In this document: positions 1-8,634 of the stretch, piece after piece
Numbering within the stretch: the stretch's first letter is position 1
How the letters are laid out: the number at the start of each line of letters is the position of its first letter
Assembly: GCA_003242525.1 (NCBI GenBank)
Contig: QGUU01000016.1
Coordinates: 1 to 14,738, forward strand
Reading direction: 5' to 3'
Source: Pseudomonadota bacterium
GTDB lineage: Bacteria > Pseudomonadota > Alphaproteobacteria > Rhizobiales > Rhizobiaceae
Length of the DNA stretch: 14,738 nt
Translations under genes and position numbers: made by a program
The notes under the pieces: generated by a model
The model's database searches: none
The model's input: only the letters and a program-made list of their open reading frames with translations
Told to the model about the DNA's origin: nothing

Positions 1-652
1 TTCCGGCGCCATCGACGTGTTGGTGGTGGACTCGGTGGCCGCTCTGACACCGCGCGCTGAAATCGAGGGTGAAATGGGCGATTCGCTGCCCGGCCTGCAG
101 GCACGGCTCATGAGCCAGGCTTTGAGAAAGCTCACGGCCTCCATCTCACGCTCGAACACCATGGTGATCTTCATCAACCAGATCCGCATGAAAATCGGCG
201 TGATGTTCGGTTCACCCGAGACGACGACGGGCGGCAATGCGTTGAAGTTCTACGCCTCGGTTCGTCTCGACATACGCCGCATCGGCTCGGTCAAAGACCG
301 GGATGAGGTGGTGGGCAACCAGACCCGCGTCAAGGTGGTGAAGAACAAGCTTGCGCCGCCCTTCAAGGTGGTCGAGTTCGACATCATGTATGGCGAAGGC
401 GTGTCCAAGACCGGCGAGCTGATCGATCTTGGCGTCAAGGCCGGAGTCATCGAGAAATCCGGTGCATGGTTCTCCTATAATTCGCAGCGCCTCGGCCAGG
501 GGCGCGAGAATGCCAAGCAGTTCCTCCGCGACAACCCCGAGCTCGCCCGCGAGGTGGAGCAGGCACTGCGCCAGAATGCCGGGCTGATTGCAGAGCAGTT
601 TCTGGAAAACGGCGGTGAGGGGGATTTGCCGGACGAGGCATCCGGCATGTGA
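1..652 (+). CDS. recA: RecA recombinase, C-terminal part (5' end outside window)
   Basis: RecA forms an ATP-dependent filament on single-stranded DNA, drives strand exchange and triggers LexA cleavage. The frame is open from base 2 and gives 216 residues; by comparison with E. coli RecA about 134 N-terminal residues, including the Walker A loop, lie outside the window. Visible are the Walker B strand (LVVDS, its Asp equivalent to D144), the loop L1 region (EGEMGDS), the FINQIR strand, the loop L2 segment ([14 protein letters not shown]) and the C-terminal domain ([23 protein letters not shown]). The tail ends in a short acidic stretch ([12 protein letters not shown]), as in other alphaproteobacterial RecAs. 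The GTG at 17 is internal and is not the start. A terminator hairpin follows at 821. No key residue is missing in the visible part. Confidence 0.98.
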   Translation, partial: SGAIDVLVVDSVAALTPRAEIEGEMGDSLPGLQARLMSQALRKLTASISRSNTMVIFINQIRMKIGVMFGSPETTTGGNALKFYASVRLDIRRIGSVKDRDEVVGNQTRVKVVKNKLAPPFKVVEFDIMYGEGVSKTGELIDLGVKAGVIEKSGAWFSYNSQRLGQGRENAKQFLRDNPELAREVEQALRQNAGLIAEQFLENGGEGDLPDEASGM

Positions 653-820
653 CGTCGGCTTTCTCGCTCTCCGCGACGAGTTGCGGCAGTCGGTTCGGAA
701 GGCTCCGTCAGACTCGCGGAGGGAGAGTGCCGGCAGACGTGGATGAAGGTCCGGCCGTTGAGAAGAGGAAGGGACGGACCGGAGGCAAGACAAGGGATGG
801 GATGCGCCGCATCGGCAATC

Positions 821-854
821 AGAACCGCCGTCTCCCGGACGGCGGTTCTGCTTT
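821..854 (+). terminator. recA intrinsic terminator
   Basis: A perfect 12-bp stem (821-832 with 838-849, arm AGAACCGCCGTC) encloses a 5-nt loop (TCCCG) and is followed by a short CTTTG tract. It lies 168 bp after the recA stop and before alaS, so it most likely ends the recA transcript. The T-tract is weak. Confidence 0.75.
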
Positions 855-875
855 GTCGAGAAGATGCCGTCTTTC

Positions 876-904
876 TGGACAGCACCATGGCTGGCCGTTA
901 AAAG
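876..904 (+). promoter_or_regulatory. Candidate sigma-70 type promoter of alaS
   Basis: TGGACA (876-881, 5 of 6 against TTGACA), a 17-bp spacer and TAAAAG (899-904, 4 of 6 against TATAAT) sit between the recA terminator and the alaS start. This is the best-placed match I found by eye, but such matches also arise by chance. Confidence 0.35.
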
Positions 905-958
905 GCAGGGTCGTTTCGCCGGGCTTGCCGGCGATTTTTGTTGGGCAAAGGCGGTTCC

Positions 959-3625
959 ATGAGTGGCGTCAACGAGATCCGGTCGACCTTCCTCGACTAT
1001 TTCCGGAAAAACGGACACGAGATCGTGGCCTCGAGCCCGCTCGTGCCACGCAACGACCCGACCCTGATGTTCACCAATGCCGGCATGGTGCAGTTCAAGA
1101 ACGTCTTCACCGGCCTGGAGAAACGTCCTTATTCAACTGCGGCCACTGCACAGAAATGCGTGCGCGCGGGTGGCAAGCACAACGACCTGGACAATGTCGG
1201 TTATACGGCCCGCCATCTCACCTATTTCGAGATGCTCGGGAATTTTTCCTTCGGCGATTATTTCAAGGAACGGGCCATCGAGCTTGCCTGGAATCTGATC
1301 ACCAGGGATTTCGGCCTGCCGAAGGACAGGCTCCTTGTCACTGTCTATCACACGGATGACGAAGCCGCCGGCTACTGGAAGAAGATCGCCGGCTTTTCGG
1401 ATGACCGCATCATCCGCATCCCGACTTCGGACAATTTCTGGGCGATGGGCGATACCGGCCCCTGCGGCCCATGCTCCGAGATCTTCATAGATCGCGGCGA
1501 GCACATCTGGGGCGGCCCGCCCGGCAGCCCGGAGGAAGACGGCGACCGCTTTCTTGAATTCTGGAACCTCGTCTTCATGCAGTACGAGCAGGTGTCCAAG
1601 GATGAGCGGATCGATCTTCCGCGCCCTTCCATCGACACCGGCATGGGGCTAGAGCGCATGGCCTCCATCCTGCAGGGGGTGGAGAGCGTCTTCGAGACGG
1701 ACCTTTTCCGCCACCTCATCGATGCCGCGGCATCTTCTATCGGCCGCGGCCCGGAGAAGGACAATGTCGCTTCCTTCCGCGTGATCGCTGATCACCTGCG
1801 CTCCTCCTCATTTCTGATCGCGGATGGTGTGCTGCCTTCCAATGAGGGGCGGGGCTATGTGCTGCGCCGCATCATGCGCCGGGCAATGCGTCATGCCCAG
1901 CTCCTTGGGGCGAACGAGCCGTTGATGTGGAAGCTGGTGCCAGCACTGGTGCGCGAAATGGGCCAGGCCTATCCGGAACTGGTACGCGGCGAAGCGCTCA
2001 TTACGGAAACGCTGAAGCTGGAGGAAACGCGTTTCCGCAAGACGCTTTCGCGCGGTTTGAGCTTGCTGGAAGAGGCGACCAGGGAACTTTCGGCGGGCGA
2101 CATGCTGGATGGCGAGACGGCCTTCAAGCTGTATGACACCTACGGCTTTCCGCTGGATCTTACGCAGGATGCGCTGCGCCAGCGCGGGATTTCCGTAAAT
2201 CTGGACGGTTTCAACGATGCGATGGAGCGCCAGCGAGCCGAAGCCAGGGCCAATTGGGCGGGCTCGGGCGAAGCCGCGACGGAGGCGATCTGGTTTGCGC
2301 TGCGCGAGAAGCTGGGCGCCACCGAATTCCTGGGCTACGACACGGAGAAGGCCGAGGGCATCGTCCTGGCCCTGGTGAAGGAAGGTGCGGAGGTCGACGC
2401 CGCGGAGGCTGGCGAGGACGTCGCCGTTGTTGTCAACCAGACCCCCTTCTACGGCGAATCCGGCGGCCAGGTGGGTGACACCGGCACGATACGCGGCGAG
2501 GGCTTCTCGATCGAGGTCAGCGACACGCAAAAGAAGGCCGATGGGCTCTTCGTCCACCTCGGCAAGGTTGCGAGCGGCACCGTCAAGACGGGGGTAGCCG
2601 TGGAGCTGGAAGTCGACCACGCCCGCCGAGCCAAGCTGCGCGCCAACCATTCAGCAACGCACCTCATTCACGAGGCGCTGCGCACCGTCCTTGGCACCCA
2701 CGTTGCGCAGAAGGGCTCTCTGGTTGCGCCGGACCGGCTGCGCTTCGATATTTCGCACAACAAGCCGATTTCGCCCGAGGAGATCGAGCAGGTCGAGCGG
2801 TTGGCAAACGAAATCGTCCTCCAGAACGGGCCGGTAACGACCCGGCTCATGTCCGTGGAGGATGCACGCGCTGAGGGCGCGATGGCGCTGTTCGGCGAGA
2901 AATATGGCGACGAGGTGCGCGTGGTGTCGATGGGAACCGCGCTGCATGGAGAGAAGGCCAACCGACCCTATTCGATCGAGCTGTGCGGCGGCACCCATGT
3001 TTCCGCCACCGGTGATATCGGCCTGGTACGGATCATTTCCGACAGCCCCGTTGCGGCCGGTGTGCGCAGGATCGAGGCACTCACCGGCGAAGCCGCCCGA
3101 AAATATCTCGACGAACAGGAACGCAGGCTGAAGTCCGTCGCGGCTGCACTCAAGATCGCGCCCGCGGAAGTGCCGGCGCGCGTGGAAGCTCTGGTTGAGG
3201 AGCGTCGCAAGCTTGAGCGCGAACTGTCCGAAGCGCGCAAGAAGCTGGCCCTTGGCGGCGGATCAGGCGCAAGCGCAGCATCGGAAGTCGAGAAGATCGG
3301 CGATGTGGGCTTCCTCGGCAAGGCGGTTAGCGGGGTTTCGCCGAAGGACCTGAAGCCGCTCGCCGATGCCGGCAAGAAATCGCTGGGTTCGGGTGTAGTT
3401 GTCTTTGTCGGTGCAGGCGAGGACAACAAGGCGAGCGTGGTTGTCGGTGTCACTGATGACCTGACCAGCCGGTTCAACGCCATCGAGCTGGTGCGTCTTG
3501 CGTCGGCCGCGCTCGGGGGGCAGGGCGGCGGCGGCCGGCCAGACATGGCGCAGGCCGGCGGTCCGGATGCCTCCAAGGCAGAAGCGGCGATTGCGGCGGT
3601 GAAGGCAGCGCTGGAAGCTGCCTGA
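959..3625 (+). CDS. alaS: Alanyl-tRNA synthetase
   Basis: This class II synthetase charges tRNA-Ala with alanine and hydrolyses mischarged Ser- and Gly-tRNA-Ala; it acts in the cytoplasm. The protein is 888 residues, normal for a full bacterial AlaS. In order: the class II catalytic core ([12 protein letters not shown] near 34-45, [12 protein letters not shown] near 71-82, motif 3 GMGLER), the tRNA-recognition helical domain, the editing domain with zinc ligands H564/H568 (HSATH) and C676/H680 (CGGTH), and the glycine-rich C-Ala domain ([16 protein letters not shown]) at the end. The start is ATG 959 preceded by AAAGGCGG; a TTG at 938 would add seven residues, but the family begins at MSGVNEIR. 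It follows recA, as in many Rhizobiales. Its TGA abuts the stop codon of the convergent downstream gene with no gap. Confidence 0.98.
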   Translation: MSGVNEIRSTFLDYFRKNGHEIVASSPLVPRNDPTLMFTNAGMVQFKNVFTGLEKRPYSTAATAQKCVRAGGKHNDLDNVGYTARHLTYFEMLGNFSFGDYFKERAIELAWNLITRDFGLPKDRLLVTVYHTDDEAAGYWKKIAGFSDDRIIRIPTSDNFWAMGDTGPCGPCSEIFIDRGEHIWGGPPGSPEEDGDRFLEFWNLVFMQYEQVSKDERIDLPRPSIDTGMGLERMASILQGVESVFETDLFRHLIDAAASSIGRGPEKDNVASFRVIADHLRSSSFLIADGVLPSNEGRGYVLRRIMRRAMRHAQLLGANEPLMWKLVPALVREMGQAYPELVRGEALITETLKLEETRFRKTLSRGLSLLEEATRELSAGDMLDGETAFKLYDTYGFPLDLTQDALRQRGISVNLDGFNDAMERQRAEARANWAGSGEAATEAIWFALREKLGATEFLGYDTEKAEGIVLALVKEGAEVDAAEAGEDVAVVVNQTPFYGESGGQVGDTGTIRGEGFSIEVSDTQKKADGLFVHLGKVASGTVKTGVAVELEVDHARRAKLRANHSATHLIHEALRTVLGTHVAQKGSLVAPDRLRFDISHNKPISPEEIEQVERLANEIVLQNGPVTTRLMSVEDARAEGAMALFGEKYGDEVRVVSMGTALHGEKANRPYSIELCGGTHVSATGDIGLVRIISDSPVAAGVRRIEALTGEAARKYLDEQERRLKSVAAALKIAPAEVPARVEALVEERRKLERELSEARKKLALGGGSGASAASEVEKIGDVGFLGKAVSGVSPKDLKPLADAGKKSLGSGVVVFVGAGEDNKASVVVGVTDDLTSRFNAIELVRLASAALGGQGGGGRPDMAQAGGPDASKAEAAIAAVKAALEAA

Positions 3626-4609
3626 TCAGCCTCCGGCTCGCACGAGCGGGCCGATCCGGTCTATCCGGTCGGTCCAGATGGCGCCGTCAAACCGGCCTGG
3701 AATCTTGCGCAGCGTGGACTCGTCATCGACGCCGGTCACGGAGGCCCGGCCTTCATTGTCGCCCAGCGTGACGAGCATGGATCCATGCGCGGCGAGCCGC
3801 GCCGAAAGCCGGTTCGGATAGCCCCAGACATAGGGCGCGAAATTGGCCGGGACCATGAAGAACGCGTTGCGGCAATCTTCCGGGACATAGCCGCTCCAGC
3901 CGAGCAGCGCGTGCAGAATGAAGCACCGTTTGGCTCCATCCGTGCCCAGCACTCTTGTTTCGGGGCTCAAGGCGCTGAAGGCCCGGACAGCGGCGCCCCC
4001 GCCATAGACCGAGATGTTGCGCCGCTGCTCCGGCGGCAAGGCAAGCAGCCGTTGCGCGAGCAGGCGTCCCTCGCGCTCGTCATTGCTCTTGACGTTGATG
4101 AGGAAGCGGCGGTCGGGAAAGGTTGCCAGCACCTCGTCCAGCGTGGGCATCAGGCCGACGCCCTTGCCGCGGAAGGGGAAGGTTTGCCCGCCATCGGCGG
4201 TGTAGCCATGTCCGATGTCCAACGCCTTGAGTTCGGCCATGCTGCGCTCGCGCGTGACGCCCTGGCCGTCCGTGCGGCAATCAAGGGTCCAGTCGTGGAA
4301 GACAGCGAACTGGCCGTCCGTGGTCGGATGGACGTCGAGCTCCACGATGTCCGCGCCGTAGTCGAAGGCCGCGCGGAACGACTCGATCGTGTTTTCCAGG
4401 AAGGGGTGCTCCGGCGGGAAGATGCGCTCTGCCGTGCAGGTGTCGTTGGTCAGGCCTTCGCGAGAATAGGTTTGTCCAAGCCCTCGATGTGCAATCAGCA
4501 GCGGGCGGGGCAGGTCCTCAGGCGCGAGCAGGTCGGTGTTAACGGCGAAAGCAGTCAGCACGACGGCAGCCAGAACGAGAACCGAAGCCTTTAACAACGA
4601 GCGAATCAT
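3626..4609 (-). CDS. Exported glycerophosphodiester phosphodiesterase family protein
   Basis: This family cleaves glycerophosphodiesters to an alcohol and glycerol-3-phosphate, recycling phospholipid head groups. The 327-residue protein starts with MIRSLL and a hydrophobic stretch (about residues 7-23), a signal peptide or N-terminal anchor, so action in the periplasm is likely. The TIM-barrel signature is complete: H41-R42-G43, E72-N73, E90/D92 (VELDV) and H105-D106 (FHD). About 28 residues lie between HRG and the ENT motif and include a cysteine (C58); C111 and two later cysteines could form disulfides outside the cytoplasm. The start ATG (complement of 4607-4609) follows AAAGGTGA (4613-4620). 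The gene is convergent with alaS and shows no sign of operon partners. The family is secure; the true substrate is not known and need not be a simple glycerophosphodiester. Confidence 0.9.
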   Translation of the reverse strand: MIRSLLKASVLVLAAVVLTAFAVNTDLLAPEDLPRPLLIAHRGLGQTYSREGLTNDTCTAERIFPPEHPFLENTIESFRAAFDYGADIVELDVHPTTDGQFAVFHDWTLDCRTDGQGVTRERSMAELKALDIGHGYTADGGQTFPFRGKGVGLMPTLDEVLATFPDRRFLINVKSNDEREGRLLAQRLLALPPEQRRNISVYGGGAAVRAFSALSPETRVLGTDGAKRCFILHALLGWSGYVPEDCRNAFFMVPANFAPYVWGYPNRLSARLAAHGSMLVTLGDNEGRASVTGVDDESTLRKIPGRFDGAIWTDRIDRIGPLVRAGG

Positions 4610-4612
4610 CTG

Positions 4613-4630
4613 TCACCTTTCCCCGAAAGG
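4613..4630 (-). promoter_or_regulatory. Shine-Dalgarno of the GDPD gene inside a small hairpin
   Basis: On the minus strand CCTTTC-GGG-GAAAGG (4616-4630) forms a perfect 6-bp stem whose 3' arm is the start of the ribosome-binding sequence GAAAGGTGA. If it folds, it would partly hide the ribosome site. The hairpin is short, and its effect is inference. Confidence 0.4.
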
Positions 4631-4782
4631 ACATTTTGCGCTCCGGAAGACGGGCCATTGTTTGGCGCGCCGGGAGCCGGTCGCTCGACTGTTTCGGATG
4701 GGCTGCCGCCACGCGTTCGTGGGGCCCATGTTCGGCATTGAGAAGGCAAAGGGCTGCGCGCAGAGCGTGCCAGCCCGGCCCG

Positions 4783-5016
4783 TCACCGCCGTTCGGTTGC
4801 GGCAAAGCCTGGCCGCACGCTGATCTTCGTCCACCAATCCTCAAGCTGCGGGAAGGCTGTCAATAGCGCGCGGCATTCGGCGGTCGGCGCGAGATGCAGG
4901 TCGGCAAGGGTGAGCAGCTCGCCGAACAGCCAGCCGCCCGGCAAGCACCGCGAACACCTTGTCGGCAACGCCAAGGTCGGCCGCGATCCGCGCTTCGCGC
5001 GGAACGGCTCTTTCCG
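4783..5016 (-). pseudogene. Glutathione S-transferase remnant (C-terminal domain, frameshifted)
   Basis: Reading from the icd stop on the minus strand, one frame gives [16 protein letters not shown] then GVADKVFAVLAG, and after a one-base shift at the G-run 4937-4939 a second frame gives GGWLFGELLTLADLHLAP and later DWWTKISVRPGFAATERR, then a stop at 4783. The parts LADLHLAP, WW..ISVRP and FAAT are typical of the last helices of bacterial GSTs. Removing one G from GCCGGGCGGC rejoins the two frames. The N-terminal thioredoxin-like domain is absent: the DNA that should carry it is the icd coding end. Several residues that normally follow LADLHLAP also appear to be missing. I read it as a decayed gene truncated next to icd. 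The frameshift alone could be a sequencing error, but that would not restore the missing N-terminus. Bases 4631-4782 beyond it hold nothing I can support. Confidence 0.7.
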
Positions 5017-6228
5017 TCAGGACATCGCCTTCTGCAGGTTCTCATCCACTTTGTCGAGGAAGCCGGTGGTGGACAGCCAGGGCTGGTCGGGACCGATAAG
5101 GAGCGAGAGATCCTTGGTCATATGGCCGCTTTCGACCGTCTGGATGCACACCTTCTCCAGCGTTTCGGCGAACTTCTTCAATTCGGCATTGTCATCCAGC
5201 TTGGCCCGGTGTGCGAGACCGCGAGTCCAGGCAAAAATCGAAGCGATCGAGTTGGTAGAGGTTTCCTCGCCCTTCTGGTGCTGGCGATAGTGGCGGGTAA
5301 CGGTGCCGTGGGCGGCTTCCGCCTCTACCGTCTTGCCGTCCGGCGTCATCAGCACGGACGTCATCAGCCCAAGCGAGCCGAAGCCCTGCGCCACCGTATC
5401 GGACTGCACGTCGCCGTCATAGTTCTTGCAGGCCCAGACGTAGCCGCCCGACCACTTGAGCGAGGAGGCCACCATGTCGTCGATCAGCCGGTGCTCGTAC
5501 CAAAGCTTCCGCTTTTCGAACTCGGCCTTGAATTCATTGTCGTACACTTCCTGGAAGATGTCCTTGAAGCGGCCGTCATACGCTTTCAGAATGGTGTTCT
5601 TGGTTGAAAGGTAGACTGGGAAATTGCGCAGCAGGCCATAGTTCAGCGAAGCGCGCGCGAAATCGCGGATGGATTCGTCCAGATTGTACATGGCCATCGC
5701 CACGCCGGCGCCGGGCGCGTCGAACACCTCGTGCTCGATCGTCGTGCCGTCCTCGCCAACGAACTTGACCATAAGCTTGCCCTTGCCGGGGAAGCGGAAA
5801 TCGGTGGCGCGGTACTGGTCGCCGAACGCATGGCGGCCAACCACGATGGGCTGGGTCCAGCCCGGCACCAGGCGGGGTACGTTCTTCATGATGATGGGTT
5901 CGCGGAAGATGGTGCCGCCCAGGATGTTGCGGATGGTGCCGTTGGGGCTGCGCCACATCTTCTTGAGGTTGAACTCCTTCACCCGCGCTTCGTCAGGCGT
6001 GATCGTGGCGCATTTGACGCCCACACCAACTCTCTTGATGGCGTTTGCGGCGTCGATGGTTACCTGGTCGTTGGTGGCGTCGCGGCTCTCGATGCCAAGG
6101 TCGTAATACTCAAGGTCTATATCAAGGTAGGGGTGGATCAACTTGTCCTTGATGAGCTGCCAGATGATGCGGGTCATCTCGTCGCCGTCGAGTTCGACGA
6201 CCGGGTTCGCCACCTTGATCTTCGCCAT
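5017..6228 (-). CDS. icd: NADP-dependent isocitrate dehydrogenase (dimeric, eukaryote-like type)
   Basis: The enzyme oxidatively decarboxylates isocitrate to 2-oxoglutarate with NADP in the TCA cycle. The 403-residue product starts [20 protein letters not shown] and belongs to the homodimeric subfamily shared with mitochondrial IDH, the usual type in Rhizobiales. Visible are the substrate loop TPDE..VKEF, the [13 protein letters not shown] segment that binds isocitrate, the metal-binding segment around NYDGDVQSD, and the NADP-binding part [14 protein letters not shown]. An upstream in-frame extension of 16 residues is rejected because the family starts at MAKIKV; GAGG lies about 12 nt before this ATG. 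A candidate promoter is at 6289-6317. Downstream lies the GST remnant, with no clear terminator. Its flux at the isocitrate branch point links indirectly to glyoxylate use by the gcl cluster in this window. Confidence 0.97.
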   Translation of the reverse strand: MAKIKVANPVVELDGDEMTRIIWQLIKDKLIHPYLDIDLEYYDLGIESRDATNDQVTIDAANAIKRVGVGVKCATITPDEARVKEFNLKKMWRSPNGTIRNILGGTIFREPIIMKNVPRLVPGWTQPIVVGRHAFGDQYRATDFRFPGKGKLMVKFVGEDGTTIEHEVFDAPGAGVAMAMYNLDESIRDFARASLNYGLLRNFPVYLSTKNTILKAYDGRFKDIFQEVYDNEFKAEFEKRKLWYEHRLIDDMVASSLKWSGGYVWACKNYDGDVQSDTVAQGFGSLGLMTSVLMTPDGKTVEAEAAHGTVTRHYRQHQKGEETSTNSIASIFAWTRGLAHRAKLDDNAELKKFAETLEKVCIQTVESGHMTKDLSLLIGPDQPWLSTTGFLDKVDENLQKAMS

Positions 6229-6288
6229 GGTAAAGAAAGCCTCGCTGCTGGATAAGGGCCGCACGGGCGCAGCCAAAGAGATGTGGCC

Positions 6289-6317
6289 CCTATATCAAAG
6301 CGGCTGGAACCGTGCAA
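6289..6317 (-). promoter_or_regulatory. Candidate icd promoter
   Basis: On the minus strand TTGCAC (6312-6317), a 17-bp spacer and TATAGG (6289-6294) lie about 60 bp upstream of the icd start. The -10 is 4 of 6 and the -35 only 3 of 6, so support is mainly positional. Confidence 0.35.
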
Positions 6318-6422
6318 ACGCGCAGTCCGTCAATGCAAGGTGCGTTTCCGATTGCTTCATTTTGCAGGCTGACTATGTGAAAGACCTCGAAAGTTTCCGT
6401 AAAAGTCCCGTCGCCAAAGCAG

Positions 6423-7301
6423 ATGCCCGATAATCAAAGCCCCAAGCGCAGCGGCCCCGCCGTCATTCTGGTCGAGCCGCAACTCGGCGAAAATATCGGC
6501 ATGGTTGCGCGCGCCATGGCGAATTTCGGGCTGACGGAACTGAGACTGGTGAATCCGCGTGACGGCTGGCCTAGCGAAAAGGCGCGCGCGACCGCCAGTC
6601 GCGCAGACCATGTGATCGATGCCGTCCGCGTATTCGACGACCTTCCCTCAGCCATTTCCGACCTGAATTTCGTCTTTGCGACCACGGCGCGCGAACGAGA
6701 CGCCTTCAAGCCGGTCCGGAGCCCGGTGGAAGCGGGCAGGGCGCTCAAAGCAAGGGAAGTAGCAGGCCAGCATACCGGCATACTATTCGGCCGAGAGCGC
6801 TTCGGCCTGTCGAACGAGGAGGTCGGGCTGGCGGACGAGATCGTGACCTTCCCTGTCGATCCTGACTTTGCTTCGCTCAACATCGCCCAGGCTGTTCTGC
6901 TCATGGCTTATGAGTGGCGCAAGTCGGGGCTTGCCGATGAGACGGCGACGAATTTCTCCGCGCCTGCAATGACGCCCGCCACCAAGGAACAGTTGCTGGG
7001 GCTGTTCACGCACCTGGAGGCAGCGCTGGAGGCACGCGGTTACTTCAGGCCCGCGGAGAAGAAACCCAAAATGGTGGAAAACCTGCGCGCCGTGCTCACG
7101 CGGGCTGGGTTCGCCGAGCCCGAGCTGAAGGTGCTCCGCGGCGTCGTCGCCTCTCTCGACTATTTTTCGCCGAAGGAGCCGCGTGGCGCCGGCTATCCCG
7201 AACGCAAGGCCAGGTCCGATCGCGCGGCCCACATGGCGGCGCCTGCCGATGAGGCAAGAGAGGCTGCTTCATCCGGCAGCAAGGATGAGGGCAATGACTG
7301 A
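6423..7301 (+). CDS. trmJ: SpoU-family tRNA 2'-O-methyltransferase, TrmJ-like
   Basis: TrmJ methylates the ribose of nucleotide 32 in the anticodon loop of certain tRNAs using S-adenosylmethionine. The 292-residue protein has the three SPOUT-knot motifs: [13 protein letters not shown] (24-36), [16 protein letters not shown] (119-134) and [15 protein letters not shown] (151-165). A helical extension follows (about 185-250), and the tail is Lys/Ala/Ser-rich and looks disordered. Length and motif spacing fit TrmJ better than TrmH or RlmB. ATG 6423 has no good ribosome site (GCCAAAGC only), and no other start is better placed. It is divergent from icd and overlaps murI by 8 bp, so the two are probably cotranscribed. 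The SpoU family is certain; the exact tRNA position is inferred from the family. Confidence 0.88.
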   Translation: MPDNQSPKRSGPAVILVEPQLGENIGMVARAMANFGLTELRLVNPRDGWPSEKARATASRADHVIDAVRVFDDLPSAISDLNFVFATTARERDAFKPVRSPVEAGRALKAREVAGQHTGILFGRERFGLSNEEVGLADEIVTFPVDPDFASLNIAQAVLLMAYEWRKSGLADETATNFSAPAMTPATKEQLLGLFTHLEAALEARGYFRPAEKKPKMVENLRAVLTRAGFAEPELKVLRGVVASLDYFSPKEPRGAGYPERKARSDRAAHMAAPADEAREAASSGSKDEGND

Positions 7302-8139
7302 GGCGAGGACAGCAAGGCCGGAGTCGAAAGGGCGGGATCAACTGCCACGCCCGGTTCTTATGTTCGATTCGGGCATAGGTGGGCTGACGGTGCTGCGTGA
7401 GGCGCGCGTGCTGATGCCGAATCGCCGCTTTGTCTATATTGCCGACGATGCCGCCTTTCCGTATGGCGCATGGGAGGAGCCGGCGTTGCGGGAACGCATT
7501 CTGGCCCTGTTTGACGACCTGCTCCAACGCTATCGACCGGCCATATCGGTGATCGCCTGTAACACCGCCTCCACATTGGCCATCGAAGCGCTGCGGGAGG
7601 CGTTTCCCGGCCATCCCTTCGTGGGGACCGTGCCGGCGATCAAACCCGCTGCCGAACGCACCCGCTCCGGCCTCGTCTCTGTTCTGGCGACGCCGGGCAC
7701 CGTCAAGCGGCAATATACGAAGGATCTCATCGGCAAATGGGCGCAGAAATGCCACGTGCGCCTTGTGGGTTCGGATCGGCTGGCCGGACTGGCCGAAATC
7801 TACATGCGCGACGGCTTCGTGGACGAGGCGGCCGTGAGGGCGGAAATAGCCCCCTGCTTCATGGAAAAGGACGGTGCCCGCACCGACATAGTGGTGCTGG
7901 CCTGCACGCATTATCCTTTCCTGGTCAATCGCATGCGCAAGACCGCCCCCTGGCCGGTGGACTGGATTGATCCGGCAGAGGCCATAGCCCGCCGCGCAGC
8001 TTCGTTGCTGACGGAGGGTGGCGACGGAGACGAAGAACACCTGCGCGGAGCAGAACCTGATATCGCCGTGTTCACCTCCGGACGGGCGGATTTTGCCAGC
8101 CGGCGGCTCATGCAGGGATTTGGACTTGTGATGGCCTGA
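7294..8139 (+). CDS. murI: Glutamate racemase
   Basis: MurI converts L-glutamate to D-glutamate for peptidoglycan. The 281-residue protein shows the family elements in order: D25-S-G-IGG near the N-terminus, ADDAAFPYG, the first catalytic cysteine C89 in IACNTAS, the GTVPAIKPA segment, and the second catalytic cysteine C204 with H206 in ACTHYPF. The first about 20 residues ([16 protein letters not shown]) are a polar extension before the barrel. The ATG at 7294 overlaps the trmJ stop as ATGACTGA and is preceded by AAGGATGAGG, which supports translational coupling. An in-frame ATG at 7285 would add three residues and cannot be excluded. A perfect hairpin starts 4 nt after the stop, and the DUF3008 gene follows. 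Confidence 0.96.
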   Translation: MTEARTARPESKGRDQLPRPVLMFDSGIGGLTVLREARVLMPNRRFVYIADDAAFPYGAWEEPALRERILALFDDLLQRYRPAISVIACNTASTLAIEALREAFPGHPFVGTVPAIKPAAERTRSGLVSVLATPGTVKRQYTKDLIGKWAQKCHVRLVGSDRLAGLAEIYMRDGFVDEAAVRAEIAPCFMEKDGARTDIVVLACTHYPFLVNRMRKTAPWPVDWIDPAEAIARRAASLLTEGGDGDEEHLRGAEPDIAVFTSGRADFASRRLMQGFGLVMA

Positions 8140-8142
8140 CGG

Positions 8143-8159
8143 ACGGAACCTTGTTCCGT
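8143..8159 (+). other. Intercistronic hairpin between murI and the DUF3008 gene
   Basis: ACGGAAC-CTT-GTTCCGT is a perfect 7-bp stem with a 3-nt loop, 4 nt after the murI stop. There is no T-run, so it looks more like an mRNA-stabilising or processing hairpin than a terminator. Confidence 0.5.
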
Positions 8160-8194
8160 GCCCTGCGTTGCCCCTGCCTTCAGGAGGAAGGATC

Positions 8195-8383
8195 ATGCCT
8201 GCCAAATCCAAGGCGCAGCAGAAGGCCGCCGGCGCGGCCCTTTCCGCCAAGCGCGGCGATACCAGCAAAAGCGAGCTGAAGGGCGCATCGAAGGAAATGT
8301 ACGACTCGATGAGCGAGAAAGAGCTTGAGGAGATGGCGTCAACCAAGCGCAAGGGTAAGCCGGAGCATAAGTCGAAGGACTGA
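8195..8383 (+). CDS. Small DUF3008 family protein
   Basis: The 62-residue product (MPAKSKAQQKAAGAALSAKR at the start, ending KRKGKPEHKSKD) matches the DUF3008 pattern: a Lys/Ala-rich N-terminus, SELKGASKEMYDSMSEKELEE in the middle and a basic STKRKGKPEH tail. It has no cysteine, signal peptide or membrane segment, and is highly charged, probably a cytosolic helical or partly disordered protein. The function of the family is not known to me. The start ATG 8195 is chosen because AGGAGG lies just upstream; a start at 8168 would add nine residues without such a site. It is last in the trmJ-murI cluster and ends about 60 bp before a strong terminator. Confidence 0.88.
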   Translation: MPAKSKAQQKAAGAALSAKRGDTSKSELKGASKEMYDSMSEKELEEMASTKRKGKPEHKSKD

Positions 8384-8402
8384 CGGTCCGGATCGTTTCG
8401 GC

Positions 8403-8431
8403 TTGACAGCAGGACCGAGCCAGTTTAACGA
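8403..8431 (+). promoter_or_regulatory. Candidate promoter upstream of a terminator and of rpsD
   Basis: A consensus TTGACA (8403-8408) is followed after 17 bp by TTAACG (8426-8431) or, one or two bases earlier, TTTAAC. Transcription would begin near 8437, immediately before the terminator hairpin at 8441. It may be the rpsD promoter with the hairpin acting as an attenuator, or a chance match. The -10 is poor. Confidence 0.35.
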
Positions 8432-8440
8432 GCCGACAAA

Positions 8441-8467
8441 CACCGGGCCGAACGCCCGGTGCTTTTT
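8441..8467 (+). terminator. Intrinsic terminator after the DUF3008 gene
   Basis: An 8-bp GC-rich stem CACCGGGC (8441-8448) / GCCCGGTG (8454-8461) with a 5-nt loop is followed by CTTTTTG. This is a classic rho-independent terminator closing the trmJ-murI-DUF3008 cluster. Confidence 0.88.
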
Positions 8468-8634
8468 GTTTCGCATGCTGGCCCGTTGCCGGCTTGTGGT
8501 CACGACGTGTCCCGTGGGTTTTTCCGCAATGCGTGCGTGGAGAACCCTGTCAGGTTCCGGAAGGAGCCAGAGGAGGGCGCGTTTCCTTCGTCCGGGCCGC
8601 GAGGCGCGGATAACATGTCTTGAAAGGGAATGCG

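Larger units (their letters stand above)
653..958. other. recA-alaS intergenic region, 306 bp
   Basis: No gene is supported here. It holds the recA terminator (821-849), a candidate alaS promoter (876-904), and a loose inverted pair GGTCCG (748-753) / CGGACC (775-780) with a long loop that I do not consider meaningful. The rest is GC-rich spacer with no recognised RNA motif; there is no T-box-like structure. Confidence 0.6.

Noticed and set aside
938..958. Upstream TTG start for alaS
   Set aside because: Adds seven residues not seen in the family; ATG 959 has the better ribosome site and the normal N-terminus.
1808..2650. 280-codon minus-strand frame inside alaS
   Set aside because: Mirror of the alaS codon pattern, with no family resemblance.
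3785..4594. 269-codon plus-strand frame over the GDPD gene
   Set aside because: The minus-strand gene has all catalytic motifs and a signal peptide; the plus frame has none and no ribosome site.
4988..5002. CCGCGC-TTC-GCGCGG hairpin as an icd terminator
   Set aside because: It falls within the GST remnant reading frame (VPREARIA) and has no T-run in either direction.
7096..8352. 418-codon open frame on the minus strand across trmJ, murI and the DUF3008 gene
   Set aside because: Antisense to three well-supported genes; no recognisable domain, no ribosome site; long shadow frames are expected in GC-rich DNA.
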